A stretch of DNA of 64,000 nucleotides. Source: Onthophagus taurus (Eukaryota > Arthropoda > Insecta > Coleoptera > Scarabaeidae). The position numbers and the translations under genes are program-made. The notes under the pieces are model-generated. The model saw nothing but the letters and a program-made list of their open reading frames with translations. It did no database searches and had not been told where the DNA came from. Where the stretch lies: NCBI RefSeq assembly GCF_036711975.1, contig NC_091966.1:40679501-40743500 (forward strand). Reading direction: 5' to 3'. This document shows, in pieces, positions 24,970-36,184 of this stretch; within the stretch, counting starts at the first letter, position 1; each line of letters opens with the position of its first letter.

Positions 24970-26992
24970 TTACATAGGGAGGCCAGGAGAGGATACAGAG
25001 AGTTATGCAGTAGAAAGAAAACAGAACTGAGGGAGAAGGAAGCGGCAGAGATTAGAGGGATAACAAGGGAAGGGGAGGTCTGGAGGTATCTGAAAAAGAG
25101 AAAGAAGGGGAGGGAGAGGATAACCAGCGAAATACATATGACAGAATGGAAGAGTTACTTTATGGGATTATTGGGAGGGGTTGAAACGAGGCTAACGGGT
25201 TTGGGAGGCTATGAGGGAGATAGGGGAGAGGAGATAACAGAAGAGGAGATGGAAGCAGTGCTTAGGGGATTGAAGAAGGGAAAGGCGCCAGGGGAAGATG
25301 GCATCCAGAACGAGGCATGGTTGGAAGCATCAAGGGTGGTGAGAGTGAAGTTGTTGGAGGGAATGAATAGCGTATGAAGAGGGGGGGGGATTCCGGAGGG
25401 ATGGAAAGTGGGGGTAATTTGCCCAGTATATAAAAAGGGTAGAAAGCTACAGAGGAATTAACCTACTAGACTCGGCATACAAGGTATACACGAAGATACT
25501 GCTGGGAAGACTGGAGGAGGAGATGGAGTTGGGGGAATTTTGCCGGATGGACAGGCAGGCCTTCGGAAGGGAAGGGGAGCAATCAACAACGTGTACGTGT
25601 TGAAGCATCTGGCAGATAGAGAGCTGGATAAGAAGGGAGGGAAATTGTACGCCCTGTTTATAGATTTGAAGGCGGCTTTTGATAAGGTGGATAGGGGAAA
25701 GTTGTGGGAGGAGATGGGGAGGAGGGGGATCACGGAACACCTAATTGCGAGAGTGAAGACTGAGGCAGGGACGTCCGCTGAGCCCAAGTCTGTTTGCACT
25801 GTATACGGCGGACCTGTAGGATAGATTGGGGAAGGGGCAAATGGGAGGGTTGGTGGTGGGAGGTAGAAAGGTGCATATGTTAGCATACACGGATGACATC
25901 GTGGTCATGGCGAGAGAAGCGGCGGAGATGAAAGATATGATAAAGACATTGGAAAGATATTTTAGGGGGAAGGGGCTGGAAGTGAATGTGGGGAAGACAA
26001 GGATGATGAAGTTTTGTAAGGGGGGGAGAAAAAGAACAGAAAACTGGAGATGGGAGGGAAAAGAGATCGAGGAGGTTAGGGAGTATACTTACTTGGGGTA
26101 TGTGTTCAGGGAGGACAACAGGGAGGGGTCGCATGTGATAGCTATGGCAAAAAAGGCGAATAAGGTGATGGGACAAGTATGGGGTTGGGGGAAGAGAGTC
26201 TTTGGAAGGAATGTGGCAGCGAGGAAGATTATGTTTGAAGGTCTGGTTAGCAGTGTGATGATGTATGGAGCAGAGGTATGGGGATGGAGAGAGCAGGCAA
26301 TGCTGGAGGACGTGCAAGCTAGATACTGGAGATGGGTGCTTGGGGTGGCGAGAGAAACACCGAGGTATATAGTGAGGGAAGAGGTAAAGGTGGATAAAGT
26401 CAAAGTGGAGGGGGGCAGGAGAGCAGTGAAATATGAAGAAAGAATAGAAGAGAGGCCAAACTGCGGGATCTTGGGGGAGTGTTGGAGGGAAATTAGAGAG
26501 GGAAAGATCAAATATGGGAAAGGAGACAGAGACAACTATTATAGACGAGCGGGCTACTCGGTAACTGAGATAAATAGTAGACGAAGGGTGGGTAGGGAGA
26601 TGTGGAGGGAGTTGAGAGATAGGGACCGAGATGTGCAGAGACAGGAAAGAAGGACACAAATAAAAGAGGGGAGGTATAACGAAAGGTACAGGGACATAAT
26701 TACGGAGGGGCTGCCTAGATACTTGTTATTGGAAGGAGATGAGGAAGGGAAGAAGTTGGTGGCTAGGTTCCGTTGTGGAAACGAGGAGAGAGCGAACAGA
26801 TACTGGATGGCCGATGAGGAGAGGTGGTGTAGGCTATGCAGTGAGGAATGGGAAACGTTGGAACATATGTTGAATGGGTGCAGTGAGTTGAGGGGGGAGG
26901 AGTTGGACCGAGGGCAAATCTTAGGAGAGGGGGGAGAGGGGAAACGATGGATGAGAATGGTTGTGGGGGTGAGGAGACAAAGGGATGGATGA
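24970..26992 (+). pseudogene. Non-LTR reverse transcriptase (ORF2), broken
   Basis: Pieces in order: fingers (LKKGKAPGEDGIQNEAWLEA, 24967-25377), then a TGA and a nine-G run with a frame change. Next come GRGAINNVYVLKHLADREL and ALFIDLKAAFDKVD (25540-25750), the latter carrying the first catalytic Asp. RQGRPLSPSLFALYTADL is readable only in another frame near 25762-25815, after an internal deletion. The last piece (25826-26992) holds the active site YTDDIV, the thumb LEVNVGKTRMM and a C-terminal zinc-knuckle pattern C-X2-C-X8-H-X4-C (CRLC...H...C). The endonuclease domain is absent through 5' truncation. Clade (R1, LOA or jockey side) is not settled by eye. Confidence 0.85.
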
Positions 26993-27133
26993 GGGGAGGA
27001 TTGGGCCGAGGAGCCGAGGGTATGGAAATGGAGGAAGAGGGTGGAGGGTGAAAATAATATACTAATGACATATATTATATTAGGATGTATTAAGGGGAAA
27101 ATTGTAATTATCAAAAACAATAAATGCTTATTA
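24970..27133 (+). mobile_element. 5'-truncated non-LTR retrotransposon with 14-bp target duplication
   Basis: Bordered by ATTAGTTTTAGATG at 24956-24969 and 27134-27147, a 14-bp target duplication. The coding strand is plus. Base use (GGG- and GAG-rich) is strikingly unlike the AT-rich surroundings. The 3' end reads AACAATAAATGCTTATTA with no long poly(A). It is inserted in the right arm of the mariner-like element, so it is younger than that element. Confidence 0.9.
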
Positions 27134-27848
27134 ATTAGTTTTAGATGGGACAAAATGCATTTTTGTTAATTATTCAATAACTATAAGAAATATACCCAAC
27201 AAACTATATATATTTGTTATCAGAAGAAAATAACAAATTATTTTAGGTCATAGCCAACTATGGTTTCTATTTAAAAAAATAAAGTTACGTCTAAAATCTC
27301 GAAAATAAAAGATGGGAAAAAAATTCTTCCTACACCACTGAATTCTTCGTAAAAAGTTGCCCATATAATGTTTTATTTATAATACTCCATCATTGATAAT
27401 AAGTGAGATATTCGCGATTGTCGTTTTCGCAAAATTTTCACTTTTTGCCGATAGGGCGAAAACAAAAGACGATAGCTGTTCGGAGTTTTCGGCATTAGCA
27501 TTTTCTCGAAAAACGAGATCATGACATGTAAGCTACTTTTTTTCTATCTCTTTTAGTTTCGGAGATAGCCTATGCGGACATCGAAATTGGGACACCTGTA
27601 CAGAAAGATAAAAGTATTTTACTTTATTTAAAATAAAATGGAAAGAAATAATGATTGCAGCAATAAGAATTAATAGAGTTAATTGGTCTACCATTAGTTG
27701 TAGAAGAATGACTCTTTGTTGGTTTCTTACAACATACTTTCCAATACTTGCAATGGCAGATCTTTACATTTGTGACCTCTAAGGCGCCTTTAGCATTCGA
27801 GCGGGCGCGCTGTCATAAAATTTATGACATTTAAAAAAAAACATTTGT

Positions 27849-28223
27849 GATGTTCTAGAAAATGCTGAAAAACTTTTCTCTAAGTATAATCAACATGACT
27901 ATGCCATAATTATGGCTGGTACCAATGACGTTTTGAGTGATACTAAGGTTTCAAAGGATGTGTATGATAAAATTAAATATTTATACAATCGTTGTAATTT
28001 AATTTATGTATCGGTTCCTTACTGGTATAGTACACACAGTTTGAATGAGAAAATCTATGAACATAACAATAGAATGTTTGATGTTTTTTAAGATTCAATT
28101 AAAAATGTTGATTGTTTTGTTAATGTCAATTCCTTTTTAAATGTGGATGATAAAACTAAACACGGACTTCACTTAAATTCTAAAGGTAAACGAAAACTAT
28201 TCGCGCATATTAGCAAAATATAA
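27849..28223 (+). pseudogene. SGNH/esterase-like ORF1 fragment of a non-LTR retrotransposon
   Basis: 125 codons with one internal TAA (28089-28091). They show YAIIMAGTNDVL, the block II G-x-N-D of SGNH hydrolases, and KHGLHLNSKGKRKLF, the block V His region. Such esterase-like domains are known at the end of ORF1 in CR1/jockey-type elements. The N-terminal part is missing. The endonuclease fragment at 30794-31621 is on the same strand and may be the same element split by a later insertion. Confidence 0.65.
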
Positions 28224-28568
28224 TTTAAAGTCAATTCAATGCAATGATATGTATTTTCACAATGGTCAGTCAGTGATAAAAATTATGTAACTAATGTTGA
28301 TGATGATAATCACAGAGAAACAGTGATTCTGCGGCATGAGATATCTTAGTCAATTTTGGTTCATTTTGGTCCACTGAATATAAAAATAGTAATTTATTTG
28401 TTGAATTGACTGTAGTTTTTGAGATAAAGTATTAATTTATACAGAAAATTAAATTTTGAGAAAAGAGAATATTGTTGAAATCTATATTTTAAAATTATTT
28501 ATCCATTCGACTTAAAACAAAAAATAAAACAAAATTAACTATAATAAACAAAAACATATCGATAACTT

Positions 28569-30251
28569 TTAAGAAAATCGTTTTCTGTGTGATTTTCTAT
28601 TGTGTTTTTGATTAAGGCAATCTCTCTGTAAATTCCAGCAATAATCCGCCATCATATGGTGGTCCCACCGCCCTTTATATCTCTCTTCCATAATCTTGAT
28701 ATCTTGGTGAAACCGCTCCCCTTGTTCTTCGCTGTAGTCACCCAAATTATCTGGAAATTTGTCTAAATGGCTGTGCAAGTAATGCAGTTTCACGCTCATG
28801 TTAACTCCCAGTTTTTGGAATTTTTTAAGCATGTTGTCTACCAATTCATAGTGTTTCAGCTTTGTGGTTTCCTAAAAAATTTCGACAACCAATACGAAGC
28901 TTGACCATGCTTTCGATTCATCTTGATTCATATGGTTTTTAAAATCTTGGTTTTTAATAAGGGAGCGAATTTTGGGACCATCAAAAATACCTGCTTTTAA
29001 CTTCTCGATACTGAGACCAGGAAATGGATCACAAATATATTTGAAGCAGTCGCTGTTCTTATCTAAAGCTTTCACGAATTGTTTCATAAGTCCAAGTTTT
29101 ATATGGAGGGGAGGCAGTATAACTTTTTCGCGACTTATTAATGGTTCTTCGATGATGTTTGCTTTTCCTACATCCATGTTAAGTCTCGATGGCCAGACTT
29201 TCCTGGTCCAGTGTTCATTTTTCGCTCGACTATCCCACAGACATAGAAAGCAAGGATATTTTGTGTATCCACTCTGCTGTCCCAATAAAAAGTTTATCAT
29301 TTTTAAATCTACACATACTTGCCATTGATGTTGATTGTATGAAATTTTTTCTAAAACAAGCTTGATGTTTTTATATTCATCCTTAAGTATAGTGGAATGA
29401 CCTATTGGGATTGATGCTAACACGTTTCTGTTATGCAGTAACACACATTTCAAACTTCTTTTAGAACTATCTATGAATAGTCGCCAGTCTTGTGGTTGAT
29501 ATTCTGGAGGGCCCATTAAATTTAAAAGCCCAGAAATGTCATCACAATATACGATATCATTCAAATTTGTAAAATAAGGAAGAATATCGCGCTCTCTAGT
29601 TCGATAACTTGTTATTGACACGCCAGGATGAAGGCAATGTTTTTCTTTCAGTCTTGACGCAAGAAGCTCAGCTGATTTCTTCGATAAATTTAAATCTCGA
29701 ATCAAGTCGTTTAGCTCACTCTGAAAAAACCCTTTTCGACTACTTTCTTCGAATTCACTTTCACTGCCGTGTTTACTGCTACTGCTAACGTCTAACATTT
29801 CAACATCATCATAACAATCGCCGGGTAAAGAAGTAAATTCCGGTGTTGGTAAATCCTTACTATGCAACGTTGGTGGCTTAGCTGATTGTTGTACATTTGG
29901 GTAAATCCATGAACGCTTTTTATACCGATTCATACCCTTTACATTTACAGCGCAAAAATAGCAGTGATCAAAATGGTTTCTTGGCTCTCTCCAAGTCATC
30001 GGTATTCCAAATGGCAGCCCTTTTCGACCTCCTTGTGTCCACTATCTGAGTGACTCCACACAAGTTTTACAAACTTTATGCGGAACCCAACATTTATCTT
30101 GCTGTCCAAGGTGTTTTCCAAAATATGCCTGATAGGCTTGTTTCACGAAATCGTTTATATTCCTTCGTTGCTTCTCCTGACAATATTTACCACATATATA
30201 GCAGAAATGGTCGGGATTATTAACACAGGACTTGCGTGATGATCCACTCAT
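28569..30251 (-). pseudogene. Repetitive arthropod transposon-like protein, nearly full length
   Basis: 561 codons in one frame, with a TAG at about 30042 and a frameshifted patch near 28855-28872. The N-terminus has Cys pairs (CYICGKYC, CKTC, CYFC) typical of a zinc-binding region. The middle has LFIDSSKRSLKCVLLHN, WQVCVDLKMINFLLG and CFLCLWDSR, and the C-terminus has LHSHLDKFP, EEQGERFHQDI and MMADYCWNLQRD. I recognise this as a multicopy protein family found in many arthropod genomes. The spaced D (FIDSS), D (CVDLK) and E (EEQGE) suggest a DDE/RNase H-fold transposase; that is inference. I could not identify terminal repeats. An 11-bp AGTCAATTCAA occurs at 28229 and 30747 and could be a target duplication. 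Confidence 0.7.
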
Positions 30252-30793
30252 ACTTTTTTATTTTCAACAACTACGTCAAGATGACAATAAAAATGACACA
30301 AGAATGAGTAAACTACACCGAATAGTGATCAAAAACGACAATGTTAAAATTTTAAGGCTATTTGATATTTCGAGGGTTTTGTTATTTTAATAAAAATACC
30401 AGTTCCACAATTTATACAATGAAAACAAGTTGACGAGGAAAAGAGCAATAAATAAAAAACGCGTATGCGATCCCAGATGTGTAACACTCTGCTATACCAC
30501 CAATGTTGCTTAGTAAAGATTTACCAATATAGGTGTTTACTTGTAATTTTATGAAATGTTAGATAGTATTAAAAATGAAAAAATAGTGAAAGTGAATGTG
30601 AAGGCTGTAGTCCTATACGTCAATGGCCATCTTAGGGTGAGCTTGATATTATATTTTTCCCAATCAGACAACTAATTGTCGATTTATGGTAAATTATGTA
30701 AAGCTGTCTTTTCATTTTATATAGATCGGTTTATCACGAAAACTAGAGTCAATTCAAACAATCTAATTTATAGCATAAGAACTTCATAATGAT

Positions 30794-31621
30794 GTGCATT
30801 TAAATTGGCTCCATAAAATTAGGCCGCAGAAAAAAATATTGTTTTGTTCCCCTGTGAATTGTAATGTTAATCGTTTAAAATTTTGCGTTACTGGTCGTGT
30901 ACGTGCTGTTTGTAATACTGATTCACAAAGAGAGGTGACTGATTACCTTAAAGTATTGCATAATAATATAGAAGGACTTCGAAATAAACGACATGAAATG
31001 TGCTCCTTTTTGCAGGATAACAAGTTCGACGTTTTTGCATTTTTTGACCGTGGGGGTGTAGCTATTTTCTTATCCAATGCGTTTTCTTCATATAAATTGC
31101 TTACTTTGGATGCCCAGTGTGTGAAAAGGGACATCGAGGCTGCTGGTATCATAATAAATAAAATAATATTAACGGTATATCGCTCACCACTTGGAAATTT
31201 CGAGGTGTTTCTTGATAAATTAGATAATATTTTATCGAAATTAAATCTAAATAAGAATATAATACTGACAGGTGATTTTAATGTTCATTTTCATGTGTGT
31301 ACTGGGGATTCCGTTCGGTTATGCAGCCTCTGTGAATCCTATGGTGTCAGACGAGTAAACTTTGAGGCCACTCGCAACCGCACGTATCTAAACAATATAT
31401 TCAGAAATCTGATCATGTCTGATCATCTGGCAATTTCATTTTATTCTAAAATTCAAAATGAAATTCACATACCAAAAACCAGATTTAAACATAGACCTTT
31501 AACTACACAAGGATTGTATCAGTTTTATAATTGTGTTCAAAACATTGATTTTTCTTTTGTTAATGATAATCAATGCGTGAATGAAATATTCTGTAAGTTC
31601 ACGCGATTACATAAACATTAA
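30794..31621 (+). pseudogene. AP-endonuclease domain of a non-LTR retrotransposon, internally deleted
   Basis: A 275-codon open frame matching the start of ORF2. It has LKVLHNNIEGLRNKRHEM (strand with catalytic Asn), then a jump at FDVFAF-FDRGGVAIF where the SEHW-type catalytic Glu segment is missing. YRSPLGNFEVFLDKL, ILTGDFNVHF (catalytic GDFN) and MSDHLAISFY (SDH) follow. A second deletion shortens the stretch before SDH. The RT domain is absent. No usable endonuclease is expected. Confidence 0.75.
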
Positions 31622-32387
31622 ACAAAACTGAACGAATCCAATAAGTTATGATTTACAATTACCCATACGAACCTTGTTTACTTGTTTCTACCGGTTTCTG
31701 CTTATTTCCAAAAATCGTATCTTTATTCTGTGCTAGCTCATTCGCTTATATCACGTGTTCCTTCGCGTAACGAAACTTCTGGATGAAGTGAATTTAGTAA
31801 ATTGTGCAATTTGGTAAGTAAAATACTGTTTTGTTTTACCTGTTACAAAAACTATTAAACAGTTGTAGATTTATATTGGAGCTGAGATAATTTTTGATAA
31901 AATAAGTTTTGTTCTTCAAAGTGCTCAACTTTGCTTGTTTTTTTTTTAACATGTCTATTAATATTTTAATACGATACTTAAATTGAGGTGCATTGATGAC
32001 AATAACTTTTGCTAGGTATTTTAAGTTGTTAATAATAATGATTTGATCATTAACATATGATAATCTCCCTTCCGAAGATTTTGACCATGCTTGGAAAGCT
32101 TGCAGACAGTTAAGGTTTACAGACCTTAAAACGGTAACCTCAACATCAGAATTACTTGAAAAATGGCCATTTTATAAAAGGCCATATGAGTTTCGTTTGG
32201 TATAAACAATATCTCTTTCGTAATTATACCAGAAAAGCTTACAACATGTTATTTTACAGATTATCTTGGACGTTACGGCAGGGTTTGATACTAACCACGA
32301 TAGTTTGTTAATGAATTGGAAGCAGAGGCGGCGCTACCGGGGGGTGCAAGGAGTGCACTGCACCTGGGCGCCGTTTAAAAGTAGTAA
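31622..32387. other. No gene recognised
   Basis: AT-rich. Near 32330-32380 there is a GC-richer patch (GCAGAGGCGGCGCTACCGG, GTGCACTGCACC) that resembles an end of a hAT-type element, without a partner that I can find. Confidence 0.4.
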
Positions 32388-32830
32388 AAGCAGTATTTAG
32401 TGTTCCAGACGCTGTATTTAGACCTGTCGGAAGTATCTAGTCTTCAGAAAGCAGTATTTAGTCTTCTAGAAGCAGTATCTAGTCTTCTGCCAACGTTATG
32501 TATGTTTTCTCTAACAATATCTTATCTTTCTTTTGCAATACTTAGACCTATCAGCAGTATCTAGTCTTCAGAAAGCAGTATTTAGTCTCCACAAAGCAAT
32601 TTTAGTCTTTAGAAGGCAGTATTTAGTGTTCCAGACGCTGTATTTAGACCTGTCGGAAGTATCTAGTCTTCAGAAAGCAGTATTTAGTCTTCTAGAAGCA
32701 GTATCTAGTCTTCTGCCAACGTTATGTATGTTTTCTCCAACAATATCTTATCTTTCTTTTGCAGTATTTAGACCTGTCAGCAGTATCTAGTCTTCAGAAA
32801 GCAGTATTTAGTCTCCACAAAGCAATTTCT
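32388..32830. repeat. CAGTATTTAGTCTTC minisatellite, 236-bp tandem duplication
   Basis: Units such as AGAAAGCAGTATTTAGTCTT and AGAAGCAGTATCTAGTCTTC alternate. A 236-bp block starting GCAGTATTTAGTGTTCCAGA at about 32389 recurs at about 32625. It is related to the longer array at 37810-39240. Confidence 0.8.
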
Positions 32831-34180
32831 TCACAAGTTGTTTAAATTTATTTTGTTAATTCTAGATGGTGGCGTAACAGCCGCTATGTGGCTGCACTAA
32901 TACAACCTTTTGTGATGGCAATTGGCGAGAATATTTTTAAATTAAAGTTTAATGTTTTGAAGTTGCAATAAAACACCTATTTAGATATGTGTTGCAGTAC
33001 AATAAAGCCTGAAAAATGAATTTGGTGTTTAATTGTCTGATTAGTATTACCTTATTTATGTTAGAAAATTACTGAATGTGAAAGGATAAAAGATACCCTG
33101 TGATCAACGAATTTCTTCAATGAAATCTCCTTCAATGATAAACCTTGGGCTTAATTTTGCAAACAATTCTTTGTATTATTGTTGAATCATTTTGTGACTT
33201 GCTGCACAGACTTTTTTATAACTTCTCCATAAGTATATGACATGCAGTTTGTCTTGCAGTTTATTGTGTCTTATTATTTCCAGTGAGAGCTGAACCTACA
33301 GACACTTGAGGATTGTCAGCTTTCTGTTATACCGGGAATTTCATATAACTCGCAATATATGAATGCAGTAACCATAGTTACGAAACTACTATGCACTTGC
33401 ACTGTCCCACATAAAATGCAACATAGATTAATAGTACAAGTATTGGATAGTTTTGCAAAAGACGCACGCCTAAAGTGAATGTTTCTAGTTGTAGGTCTAG
33501 TGTTAGTTCTACTTTTAGTTTAATAAAAATATACCACAATCTAACGCTAAATAACAATTAAAACTAGAACTACAACAACTAGACCGAGAACTAGAAACAT
33601 TTGGATTTATAGTAGACGCCACGAGAGCTGGCAGTAAATCATCATTTTCCGCTCTTACAAATGTCATACGTAGTTCACAAACCGCTAGAGAGTAATGTGT
33701 GTTAGAACGAGATAGCATTAGTTTAATATGTCTGCTGTACAATTCAAATGGCCACGTCGAAAAAGTACGTCTGTTCTTCTAAGGGATGTAACTCTATAAT
33801 TATAACCTCAAATCGAAACGTCTTGTGAGCGTTGTCATGATTTAATTCATCTGTCAGTGTTTTAACACCAAACACCGTTTGCGTTTGCTAACGGAAAAAT
33901 CATACGATTGATAAAATGGCGGTCGTTTACCAAACACGTTTGAAGTTAGCGTTGCGTTCACCAGAAATGTTGCCAACAGTTTGGTCTCCGTTTGCAAACG
34001 TTGACAGTTGGTGAACGCGCGCATTAATCATTAAATAATATCTTTGACAATGTTTAACATATAACCTCCATTACTAACATAACCTACATTTAAATGTATG
34101 TGGTGAAATAATCTAAGTCGTACGTCCATATCTTGATTCATACCATTTTTAAGCGATCTGTCACTGCCAGCTCTCGTGGT
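32830..34180. other. Unassigned sequence with a module A copy
   Basis: No gene seen. One module A copy with its spacer lies at about 33480-33610 (GTTTCTAGTTGTAGGTCTAG, then ACTAGACCGAGAACTAGAAA). Near 33850-34020 there are several related AAACG-containing words (GTTTGCAAACG, CCGTTTGCGTTTGC) whose origin I cannot name. Confidence 0.4.
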
Positions 34181-35760
34181 TTGTACTATAGCCGCACGTC
34201 TCTCAAGACGGCTAAATCCAAATGATTCTAGTTCTAGGTCTTGTATTAGTTCTAGTGAGAGTGTAAATCTAGAACTAACACTAGATCCAGAACTAGAAAC
34301 ATTCGGATTTAGCCGCACGTTTCTCAAGACGGCTAAATCCAAGTGATTCTAGTTGTAGGTCTTGTGTTAGTTCTAGTGATAGTGTAAAACCAGAACTAAC
34401 ACTAGACCTAGAACTAGAAACATTTGGATTTAGCTGCACGTCTCTCAAGATGGCTAAATCCAAATGATTCTAGTTCTAGGTCTTGTGTTAGTTCTAGTGA
34501 GAGTGCTAGTGTAAAACTAGAACTAACACTAGACCTAGAACTAGAAACATTTGGATTTAGCCGCACGCCTCTTAAGACGGCTAAAGCCAAATGATTCTAG
34601 TTCTAGGTCTTGTGTTAGTTCTAGTGAGAGTGCTAGTGCAAAACTAGAACTAACACAAGACCTAGCACTAGAATCATTCGGGTTTAGCCGTCTTGAGAGA
34701 CGCACGGCTAAACCCGAATGTTTTTAGTTCTAGGTCTAGTGTTAGTTTTAGTTTTAATGCAATAAAAATATGCAACATAGTGATATCTTATCCTAACTAA
34801 TGCTACCTACCACTGTCACTAGACCTAACATTAGATATAGAACTAGAAAGTATCAGAATTAGCCGCACGTCTCTCAAGAGAGGCTAAATCCAAATGATTC
34901 TAGTTCTAGGTCTTGTGTTAGTTCTAGTAAGAATGCTAATGTAAAACTAGAACTAACACTAGACCTAGAACTAGAAACATTTGGATTTAGCCGCACGTCT
35001 CTCAAGACGGCTAAATCCAAATGATTCTTGTTCTAGGTCTTGTGTTAGTTCTAGTAAGAGTGCTAGTGTAAAACTAGAACTAACACTAGACCTAGAACTG
35101 GAAACATTTGGATTTAGCCGCACGTCTCTCAAGACGGCTAAATCCAAATGATTCCAGTTCTAGGTCTTGTGTTAGTTCTAGTGAGAGTGCTAGTGTAAAA
35201 CTAGAACTAACACTAGACCTAGAACTATAGAAACATTTGGATTTAGCCGCACGTCTCTCAAGACGGCTAAATCCAAATGATTCTAGTTCTAGGTCTTGTG
35301 TTAGTTCTAGTGAGAGTGCTAGTGTAAAACTAGAACTAACACTAGACCTAGAACTGGAAACATTTGGATTTAGCCGCACGTCTCTCAAGACGGCTAAATC
35401 CAAATGATTCCAGTTCTAGGTCTTGTGTTAGTTCTAGTGAGACTGCTAGTGTAAAACTAGAACTAACACTAGACCTAGAACTATAGAAACATTTAGATTT
35501 AGCCGCACGTCTCTCAAGACGGCTAAATCCAAATGATTCTAGTTCTAGGTCTTGTGTTAGTTCTAGTGAGAGTGCTAGTGTAAAACTAGAACTAACACTA
35601 GACCTAGAACTGGAAACATTTGGATTTAGCCGCACGTCTCTCAAGACGGCTAAATCCAAATGATTCTAGTTCTAGGTCTTGTGTTACTTCTAGTGATAGT
35701 GCTAGTGTAAAACTAGAACTAACACTAGACCTAGAACTAGAAACATTCAGGTTTAGCCGT
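34180..35760. repeat. Tandem array of 128-bp palindromic monomers (module A satellite)
   Basis: ACATTTGGATTTAGCCGCAC recurs every 127-128 bp (near 35104, 35232, 35359, 35487, 35615), with more degenerate copies back to about 34297. Each monomer is an inverted repeat: ACTAACACTAGACCTAGAAC and GGATTTAGCCG on one side, CGGCTAAATCC and GTTCTAGGTCTTGTGTTAGT on the other, joined by CACGTCTCTCAAGA. A spacer TGAGAGTGCTAGTGTAAAA follows. The Ser-rich minus-strand frames here are by-products. Confidence 0.9.
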
Positions 35761-36097
35761 GCGTCTGAAGACTAGTTCTAGTTTTGACGCAGTAAAAATA
35801 TGCAACATAGTGATATTTTATGTTAAATAACGCTACCTAGAAGTAGAAACATTCAGGTTTAGCCGTACATCTTGTTTCTAAGATTCATCTATGATCCGGT
35901 ATCAATAGTAGACTCATCTATTATCTTATAGGTGATAAGTTCTCTGATGTCAATGATTGATTTATTTTATTTTTGAATTAATTTACTTCTAATAACTCCT
36001 TGTGCACTATTTTTCTATAAATAGCACATCTCGCATCAACAAATCTAAAATTATCCCTGCAAACTTTATATTTATCAACTAAAAAACAAACCATTGT

Positions 36098-36103
36098 TTT
36101 ATT
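36098..36103 (-). promoter_or_regulatory. Polyadenylation signal of the Myb/SANT-like gene
   Basis: AATAAA on the minus strand about 80 nt after the stop codon of the gene ending at 36185. Confidence 0.55.
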
Positions 36104-36184
36104 AAAGTTAAATAAACATAATTTTTATCAAAAATTTTTACAACAAAATGGAAATTTTCAAAACAGCCACCAACAACACAATTA

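Larger units (their letters stand above)
23293..27628. mobile_element. Mariner-like DNA transposon with about 560-bp inverted repeats, nested insertions
   Basis: Left arm (23293 to about 23995) and right arm (24880-24969 plus 27148-27628) are inverted copies, including AATAAAGTAAAATAC at the outside, TTTCGGAGATAGCCTATG-type sequence, and CTATGGTGATAACCATAC inside. Two later insertions interrupt it: a 135-bp hairpin in the left arm (23324-23458) and a non-LTR element in the right arm (24970-27133). Removing both leaves about 2.0 kb, normal for the class. The transposase remains at 24110-24830. TACAGGGTGTTCC-like termini lie about 28 bp inside the outermost inverted match, so the true end may be there. 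Confidence 0.85.

Noticed and set aside
25447..27153. Several long minus-strand Pro/Ser/His-rich frames
   Set aside because: Shadows of the G-rich non-LTR reverse transcriptase on the plus strand.
28229..30757. AGTCAATTCAA at both places as a firm target duplication
   Set aside because: 11 bp in AT-rich DNA can match by chance and no inverted termini lie inside; kept only as a possibility.
31690..31702. Complement of GAAACCGGTAGAA, as in the hammerhead stem III
   Set aside because: No CTGANGA core precedes it on that strand, so it is not a ribozyme.
35092..35659. Two Ser-rich 103-codon frames with the same wording
   Set aside because: They are produced by the 128-bp palindromic repeat, whose length shifts frame only slowly; no protein family.
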